Below the pieces are notes generated by a model. It saw nothing but the letters and a program-made list of their open reading frames with translations. It did not search any database and was not told the DNA's origin. This document shows, in pieces, positions 52,321-60,862 of a stretch of 64,000 nt of DNA. Positions within the stretch are counted from its first letter, which is position 1, and each line of letters begins with the position of its first letter. The translations under genes and the position numbers were made by a program. The stretch comes from Pseudomonadota bacterium. GTDB taxonomy: Bacteria > Pseudomonadota > Alphaproteobacteria > Sphingomonadales > Sphingomonadaceae. Location: NCBI GenBank assembly GCA_023394965.1, contig JAEWZX010000001.1, forward strand, positions 6,975 to 70,974, given 5' to 3'.

Positions 52321-53499
52321 ATGCGTGATGCCGTCATTGTGTCCACTGCACGGACGCCCCTTGCGAAATCGATCCGCGGCGCGTTCAATGCGACCCATCC
52401 GGTTCAGCTTGGTGCCTGGAGCGTCGATGCGGCGGTTGAACGTGCCGGCCTTGATGGTGCCGAAATCGAAGATGTGGTGATGGGCGCCGCCAGCCAGGGC
52501 GGAGCGCAAGGTTTCAATATCGGGCGCCAGATCGCGTTGCGGGCAGGCTTGCCTGTCGACGTCGCCGGTATGACGATTGATCGCCAGTGCTCCAGCGGGC
52601 TGATGGCTATCGCTACGGCGGCGAAGCAGATCATTGTCGACCGAATGGACATCTGCGTCGCAGGTGGGCTGGAATCGATTACTGCTATCCGCAACAATAC
52701 GGCAAAGCCCATGCGCGACGAGGAGTTGTTGCGCCAGCATCCAGATGTCTTCATGCCCATGATTGGCACGGCGGAAGTTGTCGCCAAACGCTATGGAATT
52801 TCGCGCGAAGACCAGGATGCCTATTCGCTGCAGTCCCAGCAGCGCACGGCGGCGGCGCAAACTTCGGGCAAGTTCAGCGACGAGATTATCGAAGTGTCGA
52901 CTTCGATGGACGTGAAGGACCGCGAAACGGGCGAAGTTTCCAAACAGGACGTCACTATCGCGATGGACGATTGCAACCGTCCGAACACAACCCTTGAAGG
53001 TCTTGCCAAGCTGGCCCCCGTCATGGGCGATGGCTATTCGATAACGGCTGGCAATGCGAGCCAGTTGGCCGATGGATCCGCCGCGAGCGTGCTGATGGAA
53101 GCGGATGTGGCGAAAGCCCGCGGGCTTACACCACTGGGGCGGTATGTCGGCATGGCTGTTGCAGGGACGAAGCCGGACGAAATGGGCATCGGGCCGGTCT
53201 TCGCCATCCCCAAACTGCTGAAGCGGTTCGGCCTGTCGATCGACGATATTGGCCTGTGGGAACTGAACGAAGCTTTCGCGGTGCAGGTGTTGTATTGCCG
53301 GGACAAGCTTGGCCTTCCCGACGACCGGCTCAATGTGAATGGCGGGTCGATTTCCATCGGTCATCCCTTCGGCATGACGGGCGCGCGCTGTGTCGGCCAT
53401 GCCCTGATCGAAGGGAAGCGGAGGGGCGTGAAATATGTCGTTGTGACCATGTGTGTCGGCGGCGGCATGGGCGCGGCCGGTCTGTTCGAGGTGTTGTGA
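52321..53499 (+). CDS. Acetyl-CoA acyltransferase (thiolase)
   Basis: 392 residues from the ATG at 52321 (AAAGGA upstream). Active-site Cys in TIDRQCSSGLMA near residue 90, NEAFAVQ, His in SIGHPFGMTG and second Cys in TMCVGGGMGAAG. It catalyses thiolytic cleavage of 3-ketoacyl-CoA. Its stop overlaps the acyl-CoA synthetase start by one base (TGATG), so the two act in one pathway. Confidence 0.95.
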   Translation: MRDAVIVSTARTPLAKSIRGAFNATHPVQLGAWSVDAAVERAGLDGAEIEDVVMGAASQGGAQGFNIGRQIALRAGLPVDVAGMTIDRQCSSGLMAIATAAKQIIVDRMDICVAGGLESITAIRNNTAKPMRDEELLRQHPDVFMPMIGTAEVVAKRYGISREDQDAYSLQSQQRTAAAQTSGKFSDEIIEVSTSMDVKDRETGEVSKQDVTIAMDDCNRPNTTLEGLAKLAPVMGDGYSITAGNASQLADGSAASVLMEADVAKARGLTPLGRYVGMAVAGTKPDEMGIGPVFAIPKLLKRFGLSIDDIGLWELNEAFAVQVLYCRDKLGLPDDRLNVNGGSISIGHPFGMTGARCVGHALIEGKRRGVKYVVVTMCVGGGMGAAGLFEVL

Positions 53500-55247
53500 T
53501 GGCGACGGAAGCAAAACAGGATCTCGCTTCGGTAATCGGATGGGTTCCGCCTGCAAACTGGCCGGCGCGCAGCCGGGCGGAATGCGAAGCCATTCTTACC
53601 GCACCGGGCATGCGTTTCGAGATGGAAGAGGTCGACATACGCGGTGTACGTCTGCGCACATGGAAGAATGCGCCGCCGAATTTGCGGGCCATCGCATTGC
53701 TTGGCCAGTCGCACGGTGCGCGCGAATTCGTGATCTATGAAGATGAACGGATCACTTACGATGCCTGGTTCCGCGCTGTGGCCACACTGGCGCATGAATT
53801 CCAGGCGCGCGGGGTCGAGAAGGGCGATCGCATTGCGCTGGCAATGCGGAATCTGCCTGAATGGCCGGTGGTGTTCTTCGCTGCGGTGACGATAGGGGCG
53901 ATCTGCGTGCCGTTGAATGCATGGTGGACCGGGGACGAGCTGGCTTTCGGTCTTTCCAATTCCGGAACCAGGCTGCTGGTCTGCGACGAAGAACGCTGGG
54001 ATCGCATCAAGGACCGGCAGGCCGACTTTCCCGATGTCGATCACACGCTGGTTACGCGGGCAGAGCAGACACTCGACGGGGCGGAGAAGCTGGAGTCTGT
54101 CATCGGCTCGCCGCCGCACTATGCCGATCTTCCCGAAGCGACCCTGCCGCATGTCGAGATCCTGCCGGAGGACGATGCGACGATATTCTACACCAGCGGT
54201 ACTACCGGGCGGCCGAAGGGGGCGCTTGGTACGCATCGCAATCTGTGCACCAATGTCCTGTCCAGCGGTTTCAACGCCGCCTGCGCGGTTCTGCGCCGCG
54301 GGGAAGCGTTGCCCGAACCCCAGCCCAAAACCGGGCTGACGGTGATCCCGCTGTTTCATGTCACTGCCTGTTCTGCCGGGCTGATCGGCAATATCGCGGC
54401 CGGCAATACGATGGTCTACATGTACAAATGGGACCCGGTCGAAGCGTTCAGGATCATCGAGCGCGAGAAGGTCAGCTCTACCGGCGGTGTGCCGACGATA
54501 GCCTGGCAATTGCTCGAACATCCCGAACGGCGGAATTACGACCTCTCCAGCATCGAGGCCATCGGCTACGGCGGGGCACCTGCCGCGCCCGAACTGGTGC
54601 GCAAGATCCGCGAGGTGTTCGGGGCCCTGCCGGGTAATGGATGGGGCATGACCGAAACCATGGCCACGGTAACGGGCCACTCGTCGGAAGATTATCTCAA
54701 CCGGCCCGACAGCTGCGGCCCGCCGGTCGCGGTCGCCGATCTCAAGATTATGAACGAAGACGGCACCCGTGAACTGGCGACAGGCGAAATCGGCGAATTG
54801 TGGGCGCGCGGGCCGATGGTCGTCAAAGGCTACTGGAACAATCCGGAAGCGACGGCGGAAACCTTCGTCGATGGCTGGGTGAAGACCGGCGACCTTGCCC
54901 GACTGGACGAGGAAGGCTGGTGCTACATCGCCGACCGCGCCAAGGACATGATCATCCGCGGAGGCGAAAACATCTATTCGTCCGAAGTAGAGAATGTACT
55001 GTACGATCATCCGGCGGTTACCGATGCCGCGCTGATCGGTCTGCCGCATCAGCAGTTGGGGGAAGAACCCGCGGCGGTTGTCCATCTCGCTCCGGAAATG
55101 GAGGCTAGCGAAGCTGAATTGCAGGAATGGGTCGCCACCCGGTTGGCCAAGTTCAAGGTCCCGGTACGGATCGCTTTTTCTGTGGGCACGCTGCCACGCA
55201 ATGCGAATGGCAAGATCCTGAAAAAAGAGCTTCTGAGCTTTTTCTAG
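53499..55247 (+). CDS. Acyl-CoA synthetase (AMP-forming)
   Basis: 582 residues from the ATG overlapping the thiolase stop. P-loop-like TIFYTSGTTGRPKGALG near residue 230, GYGGAPAAPELV, the A5-type GWGMTET, and core TGDLARLDEEGWCYIADRAKDMIIRGGENIYSSEVE with the C-terminal Lys in NANGKILKKEL. It activates a free acid with ATP and CoA. The N-terminal ~45 residues before EFVIYEDERITY are longer than usual. Chain length and structure of the acid cannot be predicted. Confidence 0.94.
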   Translation: MATEAKQDLASVIGWVPPANWPARSRAECEAILTAPGMRFEMEEVDIRGVRLRTWKNAPPNLRAIALLGQSHGAREFVIYEDERITYDAWFRAVATLAHEFQARGVEKGDRIALAMRNLPEWPVVFFAAVTIGAICVPLNAWWTGDELAFGLSNSGTRLLVCDEERWDRIKDRQADFPDVDHTLVTRAEQTLDGAEKLESVIGSPPHYADLPEATLPHVEILPEDDATIFYTSGTTGRPKGALGTHRNLCTNVLSSGFNAACAVLRRGEALPEPQPKTGLTVIPLFHVTACSAGLIGNIAAGNTMVYMYKWDPVEAFRIIEREKVSSTGGVPTIAWQLLEHPERRNYDLSSIEAIGYGGAPAAPELVRKIREVFGALPGNGWGMTETMATVTGHSSEDYLNRPDSCGPPVAVADLKIMNEDGTRELATGEIGELWARGPMVVKGYWNNPEATAETFVDGWVKTGDLARLDEEGWCYIADRAKDMIIRGGENIYSSEVENVLYDHPAVTDAALIGLPHQQLGEEPAAVVHLAPEMEASEAELQEWVATRLAKFKVPVRIAFSVGTLPRNANGKILKKELLSFF

Positions 55248-55336
55248 ACGAACAGGAGACATTCGCTGCGGATTGCGGGGCCTGCGCCATTGGCCCTGCA
55301 GGGGTGCTGTTGTAGGCAGTCGTGGTGAGAAAACGG

Positions 55337-56569
55337 ATGGCAAAACAGCCCGACGTGACGAAAAAGTTTGGCGAAAAACGCAGCGCGATAGTCCATGCGG
55401 CATCGGTGCTGATCAACGAAACGGGGGTGCAGGCCACCACCCTGACCAAGGTCGCGCGCGCCATCGGCCTCAATGCGACGAGCGTGACCTATTATTTCCC
55501 GCGCAAAGACCAGCTTATCGTGGCGGTCTATGCGGAAACGATCGCCTTGATGAAGGCGACCGCGGCAGAAGCGCTGGCCGAAGCCACTTTGAAAGAGCGC
55601 ATTGCCAAATTCGTGCATCTGCATGTCAGCCTGCGCGATCGCATCCGGCGTGGCGAAACCGGCCTGATCACGACCTTGTCGGAAATCCGTTCGCTCGATC
55701 AGGACCAGCAGGACGAGCTTCTGCAGAAGTATCGCGATGTGGTCGAAAATGTTCGCGGATTTTTCGGCGAACCGGCGGATGAGCGGGAACGGGCCCTGTT
55801 TTCGGCCCGGTCGCATATTCTTATCGAAGCGATGCTGTGGTGGCCGGTCTGGTCGCTGCGCTATTCCGTCCTCGATTTTCCGCGGGTCGAGAAGAAGATT
55901 GTCGAAATCCTGTGCTACGGCATTCCTGCCAGCCGTGGTGAATGGGCACCTTCCACGCTTCCCGATGGTGGCTGGCGCAGCGGCGGGGATGCGTCACCGT
56001 CGCAAAACGATGAATTCCTGCGCGCCGCCACCATGATGATCAACGAACGCGGCTATCGCGGTGCTTCGGTCAACAGGATTGCCGAAGCACTGAATGTCAC
56101 CAAGGGCAGCTTCTATCATCATCACGATGCGAAAGATGACCTCGTGATGGACTGCTTTCGGCGAAGCTACGATCGCCTTTCGAAAGTCCAGATGGCCGGG
56201 CATTCGGTGCCCGGTAGCTATTGGATCAGGCTGTGCAGCGTCCTCAACGAATTGATGGAACTGCAGTTTTTCGACCCCATGCCGCTGCTGCGCACCACGG
56301 CGCTGCAGGCGCTCGACAGTGCGCAGAAAACCGATGTCGTGATGCGTTCGAACAGGCTGGCGCGGCGTTTCGCCGGTTTCCTGATCGATGGCTTCGAAGA
56401 CGGTTCGGTAAGGGCGATCGATCCACTGGTCGCCAGTCAGATCATCATGTCTACGCTCAACGGCGCGTATGAAGCGCGGCGGTGGGCGTCACGACTTGAT
56501 GATCGGGCCGAAGCGATCCGAACCTATCTTTCCGTGCTCAGCGAAGGGATGCTGGCAGACGGTCGATAA
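55337..56569 (+). CDS. Tandem TetR regulator (two TetR units in one chain)
   Basis: 410 residues from the ATG at 55337 (GTG codons at 55322/55325 are alternatives). First HTH: AIVHAASVLINETGVQATTL, VARAIGLNATSVTYYFPRKD. Second HTH near residue 230: EFLRAATMMINERGYRGASV, IAEALNVTKGSFYHHHDAKD. Each is followed by its own helical domain of about 110-130 residues. A single polypeptide would mimic a dimer. It follows the acyl-CoA synthetase by 89 bases and probably controls the thiolase operon. Confidence 0.88.
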   Translation: MAKQPDVTKKFGEKRSAIVHAASVLINETGVQATTLTKVARAIGLNATSVTYYFPRKDQLIVAVYAETIALMKATAAEALAEATLKERIAKFVHLHVSLRDRIRRGETGLITTLSEIRSLDQDQQDELLQKYRDVVENVRGFFGEPADERERALFSARSHILIEAMLWWPVWSLRYSVLDFPRVEKKIVEILCYGIPASRGEWAPSTLPDGGWRSGGDASPSQNDEFLRAATMMINERGYRGASVNRIAEALNVTKGSFYHHHDAKDDLVMDCFRRSYDRLSKVQMAGHSVPGSYWIRLCSVLNELMELQFFDPMPLLRTTALQALDSAQKTDVVMRSNRLARRFAGFLIDGFEDGSVRAIDPLVASQIIMSTLNGAYEARRWASRLDDRAEAIRTYLSVLSEGMLADGR

Positions 56570-56695
56570 ACCAGATCGGCTGGATGCCGGAGTATCACGG
56601 ATGGTTCGCCAATGAGTGCCGACAAGAGCGATAAGTTTACAGGGTCTAGCGGGGAGGCGGATGCAACCTTGCGCCAGAACCGCCGTTTGGGTTCA

Positions 56696-57184
56696 ATGCG
56701 TATCTACCCTTTCTTGGCCCCACTCATGGCTGGTTTTCTGGCAAGTTGTGCCCTGGACAAGCCAGCGATCCAGGCGGGCAGCCCTGTCGGTTCGGTCCCA
56801 TATGTCGCGGTACAGAAAGCGGTGCCTGACGGGGAAAACCGCATCTATCTCACTGCGGCACTTCCGGGCCGTATCATGATGACGGATGATTGCGTTCTCT
56901 TTGAAAGGCTCGATGGAGAAATCGTTCTGCCGGTGTTTGAAAACGGCGTCGCCACAGGCCGCGATAACAATGGTGCTTGGTTATACGATCCCGTTTCCGA
57001 ACAATATTTTCGTCACCAGACCAAGATTATTGCCGGTGGTGGTGGAGGCGGCGAAACCATTTCCGAACTGTATCGACGCAATGTGTTGCAACACACCGTT
57101 CCTGATCGATGCACGTCCGCTTTGACGGAGGATGCGGCCCTGATGTTCAATCCCGGCCTGAATGCCGTCGACCGCGACCGATAG
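56696..57184 (+). CDS. Putative lipoprotein, function unknown
   Basis: 162 residues if started at the ATG MRIYPFLAPLMAGFLASC, which gives a signal with lipobox LASC; an earlier ATG at 56612 adds 28 residues without a signal. The mature part has VAVQKAVPDGENRIYL, then DDCVLFERLDGEIVLPVFENG and a GGGGGG run near residue 115. Two late cysteine-rich spots are absent except one in PDRCTSAL. I do not recognise the family. Codon use matches neighbours. Confidence 0.6.
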   Translation: MRIYPFLAPLMAGFLASCALDKPAIQAGSPVGSVPYVAVQKAVPDGENRIYLTAALPGRIMMTDDCVLFERLDGEIVLPVFENGVATGRDNNGAWLYDPVSEQYFRHQTKIIAGGGGGGETISELYRRNVLQHTVPDRCTSALTEDAALMFNPGLNAVDRDR

Positions 57185-57212
57185 GCTGGCGACGAGAGAG
57201 CGAGGAGAACCC

Positions 57213-57734
57213 TTAGGCTCCTTGCGATAACTCTCTTGTGTTCATCCATTTCCGCAGCCGTCCACGCGCATTGGCATAAGGGGATGACGTGTTGAACTGG
57301 ATCATCCTCCCCAGCGTCCATTTCCCGTACCATGGCCGTTCATAGAGAGCGGCGTTGTCGGTGTTTTCTATGAATGAAACAATTTTCGCCTTCGCGAGAC
57401 ATAAGCGGTCGAGCAACTCCGCATAGGGGACATCCTCGTAGTCGCGGTAGAATTTCTGCGCGAGCTTGCCGAGTTCGTTACCCTTGTAGCCCGTATCGGG
57501 ATAGTCGATAGGCTTTCCGGAACTATCCCTGTCTATCCATTTCAGGACCAGCTCGTTCCACCCGACCAGATAGGCCACAAGATTGGCAACGCTCATCCGT
57601 GTTCCCTTTACGTGACCGTCCAGGCACTGCTCAACTACCAGCGATGATGGCACGTCGCGTAACTGTGTGAACAGCTTGTCGAAGCTCGTGTCTATCGCGC
57701 TGAGCAATTCGTCCTTGTTGGTGGGAACAGCCAC
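57213..57734 (-). CDS. ClbS/DfsB-family four-helix protein
   Basis: 173 residues matching ClbS/DfsB: VPTNKDELLSAIDTSFDKL, SVANLVAYLVGWNELVLKW, GYKGNELGKLAQKFYRDYED, LYERPWYGKWTLGRMIQFNTSSPYANARGRLRKW. ClbS protects producers from colibactin by hydrolysing it; other members of this DinB-like group are of unknown function and occur in many genomes without colibactin. A role in handling a reactive electrophile is possible but unproven. Preferred start is the ATG of MAVPTNKDEL. Confidence 0.88.
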   Translation of the reverse strand: MAVPTNKDELLSAIDTSFDKLFTQLRDVPSSLVVEQCLDGHVKGTRMSVANLVAYLVGWNELVLKWIDRDSSGKPIDYPDTGYKGNELGKLAQKFYRDYEDVPYAELLDRLCLAKAKIVSFIENTDNAALYERPWYGKWTLGRMIQFNTSSPYANARGRLRKWMNTRELSQGA

Positions 57735-57812
57735 ATTTGCCTTTCTCTATCGCCAGATCCCGGACGGCTGGCGCGCCCATGAGCGGAATGCCCGGCTGGT
57801 GATTGCGAGATA

Positions 57813-57992
57813 ATGCCAAATAGTCGCGTGGAACAGCGAAGTATCGTCAAGGTGCGATTCGCCGACTCGAATGCAAAGGACATTTCCGCATATATGCGTT
57901 CCCTGACACAGGCTCTGACTGAGACGGTCCCTGCCGGGCCAATGGACTTATATCGATATCACAATGTGAAGCCTGGCGGGTTCAGGCGGTAG
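57813..57992 (+). CDS. Possible short protein (59 aa)
   Basis: An ATG-to-TAG frame of 59 codons begins MPNSRVEQRSIVKVRF and contains AKDISAYMRSLTQALTETV, ending NVKPGGFRR. It has balanced composition and no low-complexity run. The ribosome site is weak (GAGA). It fills most of a ~280-base gap between two minus-strand genes and could be chance. No family recognised. Confidence 0.25.
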   Translation: MPNSRVEQRSIVKVRFADSNAKDISAYMRSLTQALTETVPAGPMDLYRYHNVKPGGFRR

Positions 57993-58016
57993 GGACTGAA
58001 AAGAGGTCGATGTGGC

Positions 58017-59336
58017 CTAGATCACGGGCTCGCGATGACGGGGTTCCTGCACTTTCCAGATCAGCAATCCCAACCCAGCCACCACGGCAGCCAGAACGAT
58101 GGTAAACAGGGGTTTGAACCCGGTCGTCGCCACCAGCAGCCCGGCAAGGACGGGGCCGGTCGCCGCGATCACGCCTTCCAGCGTGGTAACAAATGCGAGC
58201 CTCATGGGCGTGTCTTCCACCCGGCCGAATTCCAGTACCATCGTCGTAGAGGCAAGCATCCAGCCCGATCCGCCCACCCCCAGAAGTACGAATGCGGTGT
58301 AGATGGGCAGGGCGCTGCTCCCTAAAATAAGGGTGGTGACGCCGACTATCGAACTGGCCAGCGCGAGGGCATACACGACCTTGAAGCCCACGCGATCGCC
58401 CAATGGGCCCCAGAAGATATTGGAGACCGTGTCCGATCCCAGAAACACGAAGCTGAGCCCTCCGATCAGCGCCCCGTCCAGGCCGAGCTGCGTTCCGGCA
58501 TAAACGGTCCAGAATGGTGCCCCCACGCGGGCCATGGTCGAAAAGCATTGCACTACCAGAAACCACGCGAAATCGCGGTCGTGCAACAATTCGGGGAACT
58601 GGCGGATACGTTCGCGTATCGGCATTTGCGGGCGTGGTGCGGGGGCGGCCGGTTCGCGGATCATGGTTTTCAGCACCACCAGCCCCGCGCTTGTCAGCAG
58701 GAACGCGAACAGGAAGGTCGTGGCATAGCCATTGCCCAGCCATTCGTCCGCGATCAGATAATTGCCCGCCGCCCAAGCCAGCACTGCGGCGATCAGGCCG
58801 CCCGCGAAATTGCGATAACCCTGCAACCGGCCGCGCTGCCGGATGGGGATCAGCTTGCTCATCAGCATCTGGAACGCGACCCGCTGTGCCCCGGTGAAAA
58901 AGCCCAGCAGTAGAAAGCAGGCAAAGGTTGCGAATAGGAGTACGTTGCCGGTCAGGAAGTATCCGGTGAGCGCAAGGCCGAGGATCATCAGGCGCATCAT
59001 CGAACCGACGCGGATGGCGTAGGGCAGGATATGGCTGCGATGCTCGATGCGCGCACCGCTGGCGATCGGGCTGATGGTGGCGCCCAGTTGCAGCAGGGCC
59101 GAGCCGAGGCCGACCGCTGCCGTGCTGCCGGTCAGCAGCAGCAGATAGGCGGGAATGATCGTGGGTGCATAGATCAGGCGAAAACCCGTCATCCCCAGCA
59201 CGCCGTGGATGAAATTGGCGCGATAGTTCCGCTTCAGGTTTTCGTCGACGAACCGGGCGTGGTCGGACATTGCCCGTTGCTGCGCCAGCCGCGGGTCGTC
59301 CAGCCCTTCCGGATTTTCGAGCGGGTCCAGGGTCAA
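58017..59336 (-). CDS. MFS transporter
   Basis: 439 residues with about 12 hydrophobic segments. MFS-type features: YLLLLTGSTAAVGLGSALLQ, RRQRGRLQGYRNFAGG-like loop, LGPVLAGLLVATTGFKPLF at the end. It resembles permeases that carry organic compounds in catabolic operons. It is the last gene of a four-gene minus-strand unit (ACAD, two GPH symporters, MFS). Confidence 0.86.
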   Translation of the reverse strand: MTLDPLENPEGLDDPRLAQQRAMSDHARFVDENLKRNYRANFIHGVLGMTGFRLIYAPTIIPAYLLLLTGSTAAVGLGSALLQLGATISPIASGARIEHRSHILPYAIRVGSMMRLMILGLALTGYFLTGNVLLFATFACFLLLGFFTGAQRVAFQMLMSKLIPIRQRGRLQGYRNFAGGLIAAVLAWAAGNYLIADEWLGNGYATTFLFAFLLTSAGLVVLKTMIREPAAPAPRPQMPIRERIRQFPELLHDRDFAWFLVVQCFSTMARVGAPFWTVYAGTQLGLDGALIGGLSFVFLGSDTVSNIFWGPLGDRVGFKVVYALALASSIVGVTTLILGSSALPIYTAFVLLGVGGSGWMLASTTMVLEFGRVEDTPMRLAFVTTLEGVIAATGPVLAGLLVATTGFKPLFTIVLAAVVAGLGLLIWKVQEPRHREPVI

Positions 59337-59382
59337 GGTTTACGTCGCAGCGAAGCGCGCCCACCCACCATTTGCCGCGTCA

Positions 59383-60855
59383 TCACGAAGCCTCTGGTAC
59401 GTCGTCGGCATTGGTTGCGGCTTCGCGGTTGCGCCGTTCCAGTTCGGCGAGGCTGGCTTCGTGCGTTGACCTGTCGATGCGATAAGCGAACAGAAAGCCT
59501 GCCCCGCCGATATACAGCAGCACCAGCGTCGGCACATAGGCTGTGGCCAGCCGCCGCGGAATGTCGGGATCGATCGTGGCTGGGTCCATGCCGGGCACGA
59601 TCCCGACCAGCGCGACCAGCATCCCGGCGGCAAACACGCCGATGCCGGAGGTGCTTTTCTGCATCAGGGTATTGGCGGCGTAGAACAGCCCTTCGCTGCG
59701 CCGACCGGTGGCCAACTGGCTTTCTTCCACCACATCGCCGACCATGGCGTGCGTGAGCACGGCGGAGGAGACACCGCACATCTGGAAGACCGTGGAGAAG
59801 GCGAACAACGTGGGCACCAGCATCGGATCGCCATTGTCGAAGAAATTGCCGGTGAGCCGCAGGATATAGGGCGCGCTGCCGAAGATCACGGCAATGATCG
59901 CCAGGCCGAAGGCGGCGTTGCGCTTGCCCACCTTGCGCGATGCCCAGGGGGCGATGAACAGGGCGAGAAAGGCCCCGGTCAGCGAATCTATCGTCAGGAT
60001 CGCAAGCTGCGCGGAATTGAGCCCCCACAGATAGGTGCCGAAATAGATATTGAGCGCCGAGGTCATCCCGACCGAAGTGTATTTGAGCACACCGAAAGCG
60101 AGGATCGCGAGGAATCCCTTGTGCGCGAAGGTGCTTTTCATCTGCACCAGCGTTCGGATGGCGCCGATCTTTTCCGGCGCGGGCGGCATGCGGAAATATT
60201 TCACCCGGTGCAGCGTGCCCAGGCTGGAAATCAAGATCGCTGCGAACATGATCCCCGCCCCGACGATGGCGAACAGGTGATAGCCGCCGGGGTTGAGCTG
60301 CCCGACCGGATAGTCTTCCGTCGGGGCGAGAAACACCAGCAGTGTCAGGAAGGCCATGCCCACGCCGCCGAGATAGGCGAAGAAATAGCGATAGCTGGCG
60401 ATGGAGGTGCGCTCGTCGTAATCGCTGGTCAGTTCCGGGGCGAGGGCGCTGCTCGGGATTTCGAAGAAGGTGATGAAGGTCCGTACACAGCAGCCGACCA
60501 CCAGAATATACCAGAAGGTCTGCATCTCGCTCATTCCGACAGGCGGGAAAAACAGGAACAGCAAACTGCCTGCCGCCGGTATCGCGCTCAGGAACATGAA
60601 GGGATGACGCCGGCCCCACTTGGTGCGGATCGTGTCGGACCACTGGCCGACGACGGGATCGGAAATCGCATCCACACACAGCGCCACCAGGATCGCGAAG
60701 GATACCAGATCCGCCCGCACGCCGATGACCTGATTGTAATAGAGCAGGAGAAACGATCGAAACGCGACGTCTTTGACACCGTAACCGACCGAACCGAAGC
60801 CATAGAACAGCTTGGTCACGAACCCGATTTTCGGGGTTGAGGGATCTGCAGTCAT
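59383..60855 (-). CDS. GPH-type cation:sugar symporter (MFS)
   Basis: 490 residues from the ATG at 60855 (AAGG upstream), seven bases after the second symporter. Family signatures: FLLLYYNQVIGV, DAISDPVVGQWSDTIRTKWGRRHPFM and a P-P-V-G-M loop, as in MelB/GPH proteins; the Asp residues in the DxxxDP loop are cation-site candidates. GPH carriers usually import glycosides or hexuronides, but the real substrate is open. About 12 helices. Confidence 0.9.
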   Translation of the reverse strand: MTADPSTPKIGFVTKLFYGFGSVGYGVKDVAFRSFLLLYYNQVIGVRADLVSFAILVALCVDAISDPVVGQWSDTIRTKWGRRHPFMFLSAIPAAGSLLFLFFPPVGMSEMQTFWYILVVGCCVRTFITFFEIPSSALAPELTSDYDERTSIASYRYFFAYLGGVGMAFLTLLVFLAPTEDYPVGQLNPGGYHLFAIVGAGIMFAAILISSLGTLHRVKYFRMPPAPEKIGAIRTLVQMKSTFAHKGFLAILAFGVLKYTSVGMTSALNIYFGTYLWGLNSAQLAILTIDSLTGAFLALFIAPWASRKVGKRNAAFGLAIIAVIFGSAPYILRLTGNFFDNGDPMLVPTLFAFSTVFQMCGVSSAVLTHAMVGDVVEESQLATGRRSEGLFYAANTLMQKSTSGIGVFAAGMLVALVGIVPGMDPATIDPDIPRRLATAYVPTLVLLYIGGAGFLFAYRIDRSTHEASLAELERRNREAATNADDVPEAS

Positions 60856-60862
60856 TAACGGG

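Noticed and set aside
53361..55403. 680-codon minus-strand frame
   Set aside because: Antisense to the acyl-CoA synthetase. High-GC codon bias keeps it open; it is arginine- and proline-rich without any family pattern.
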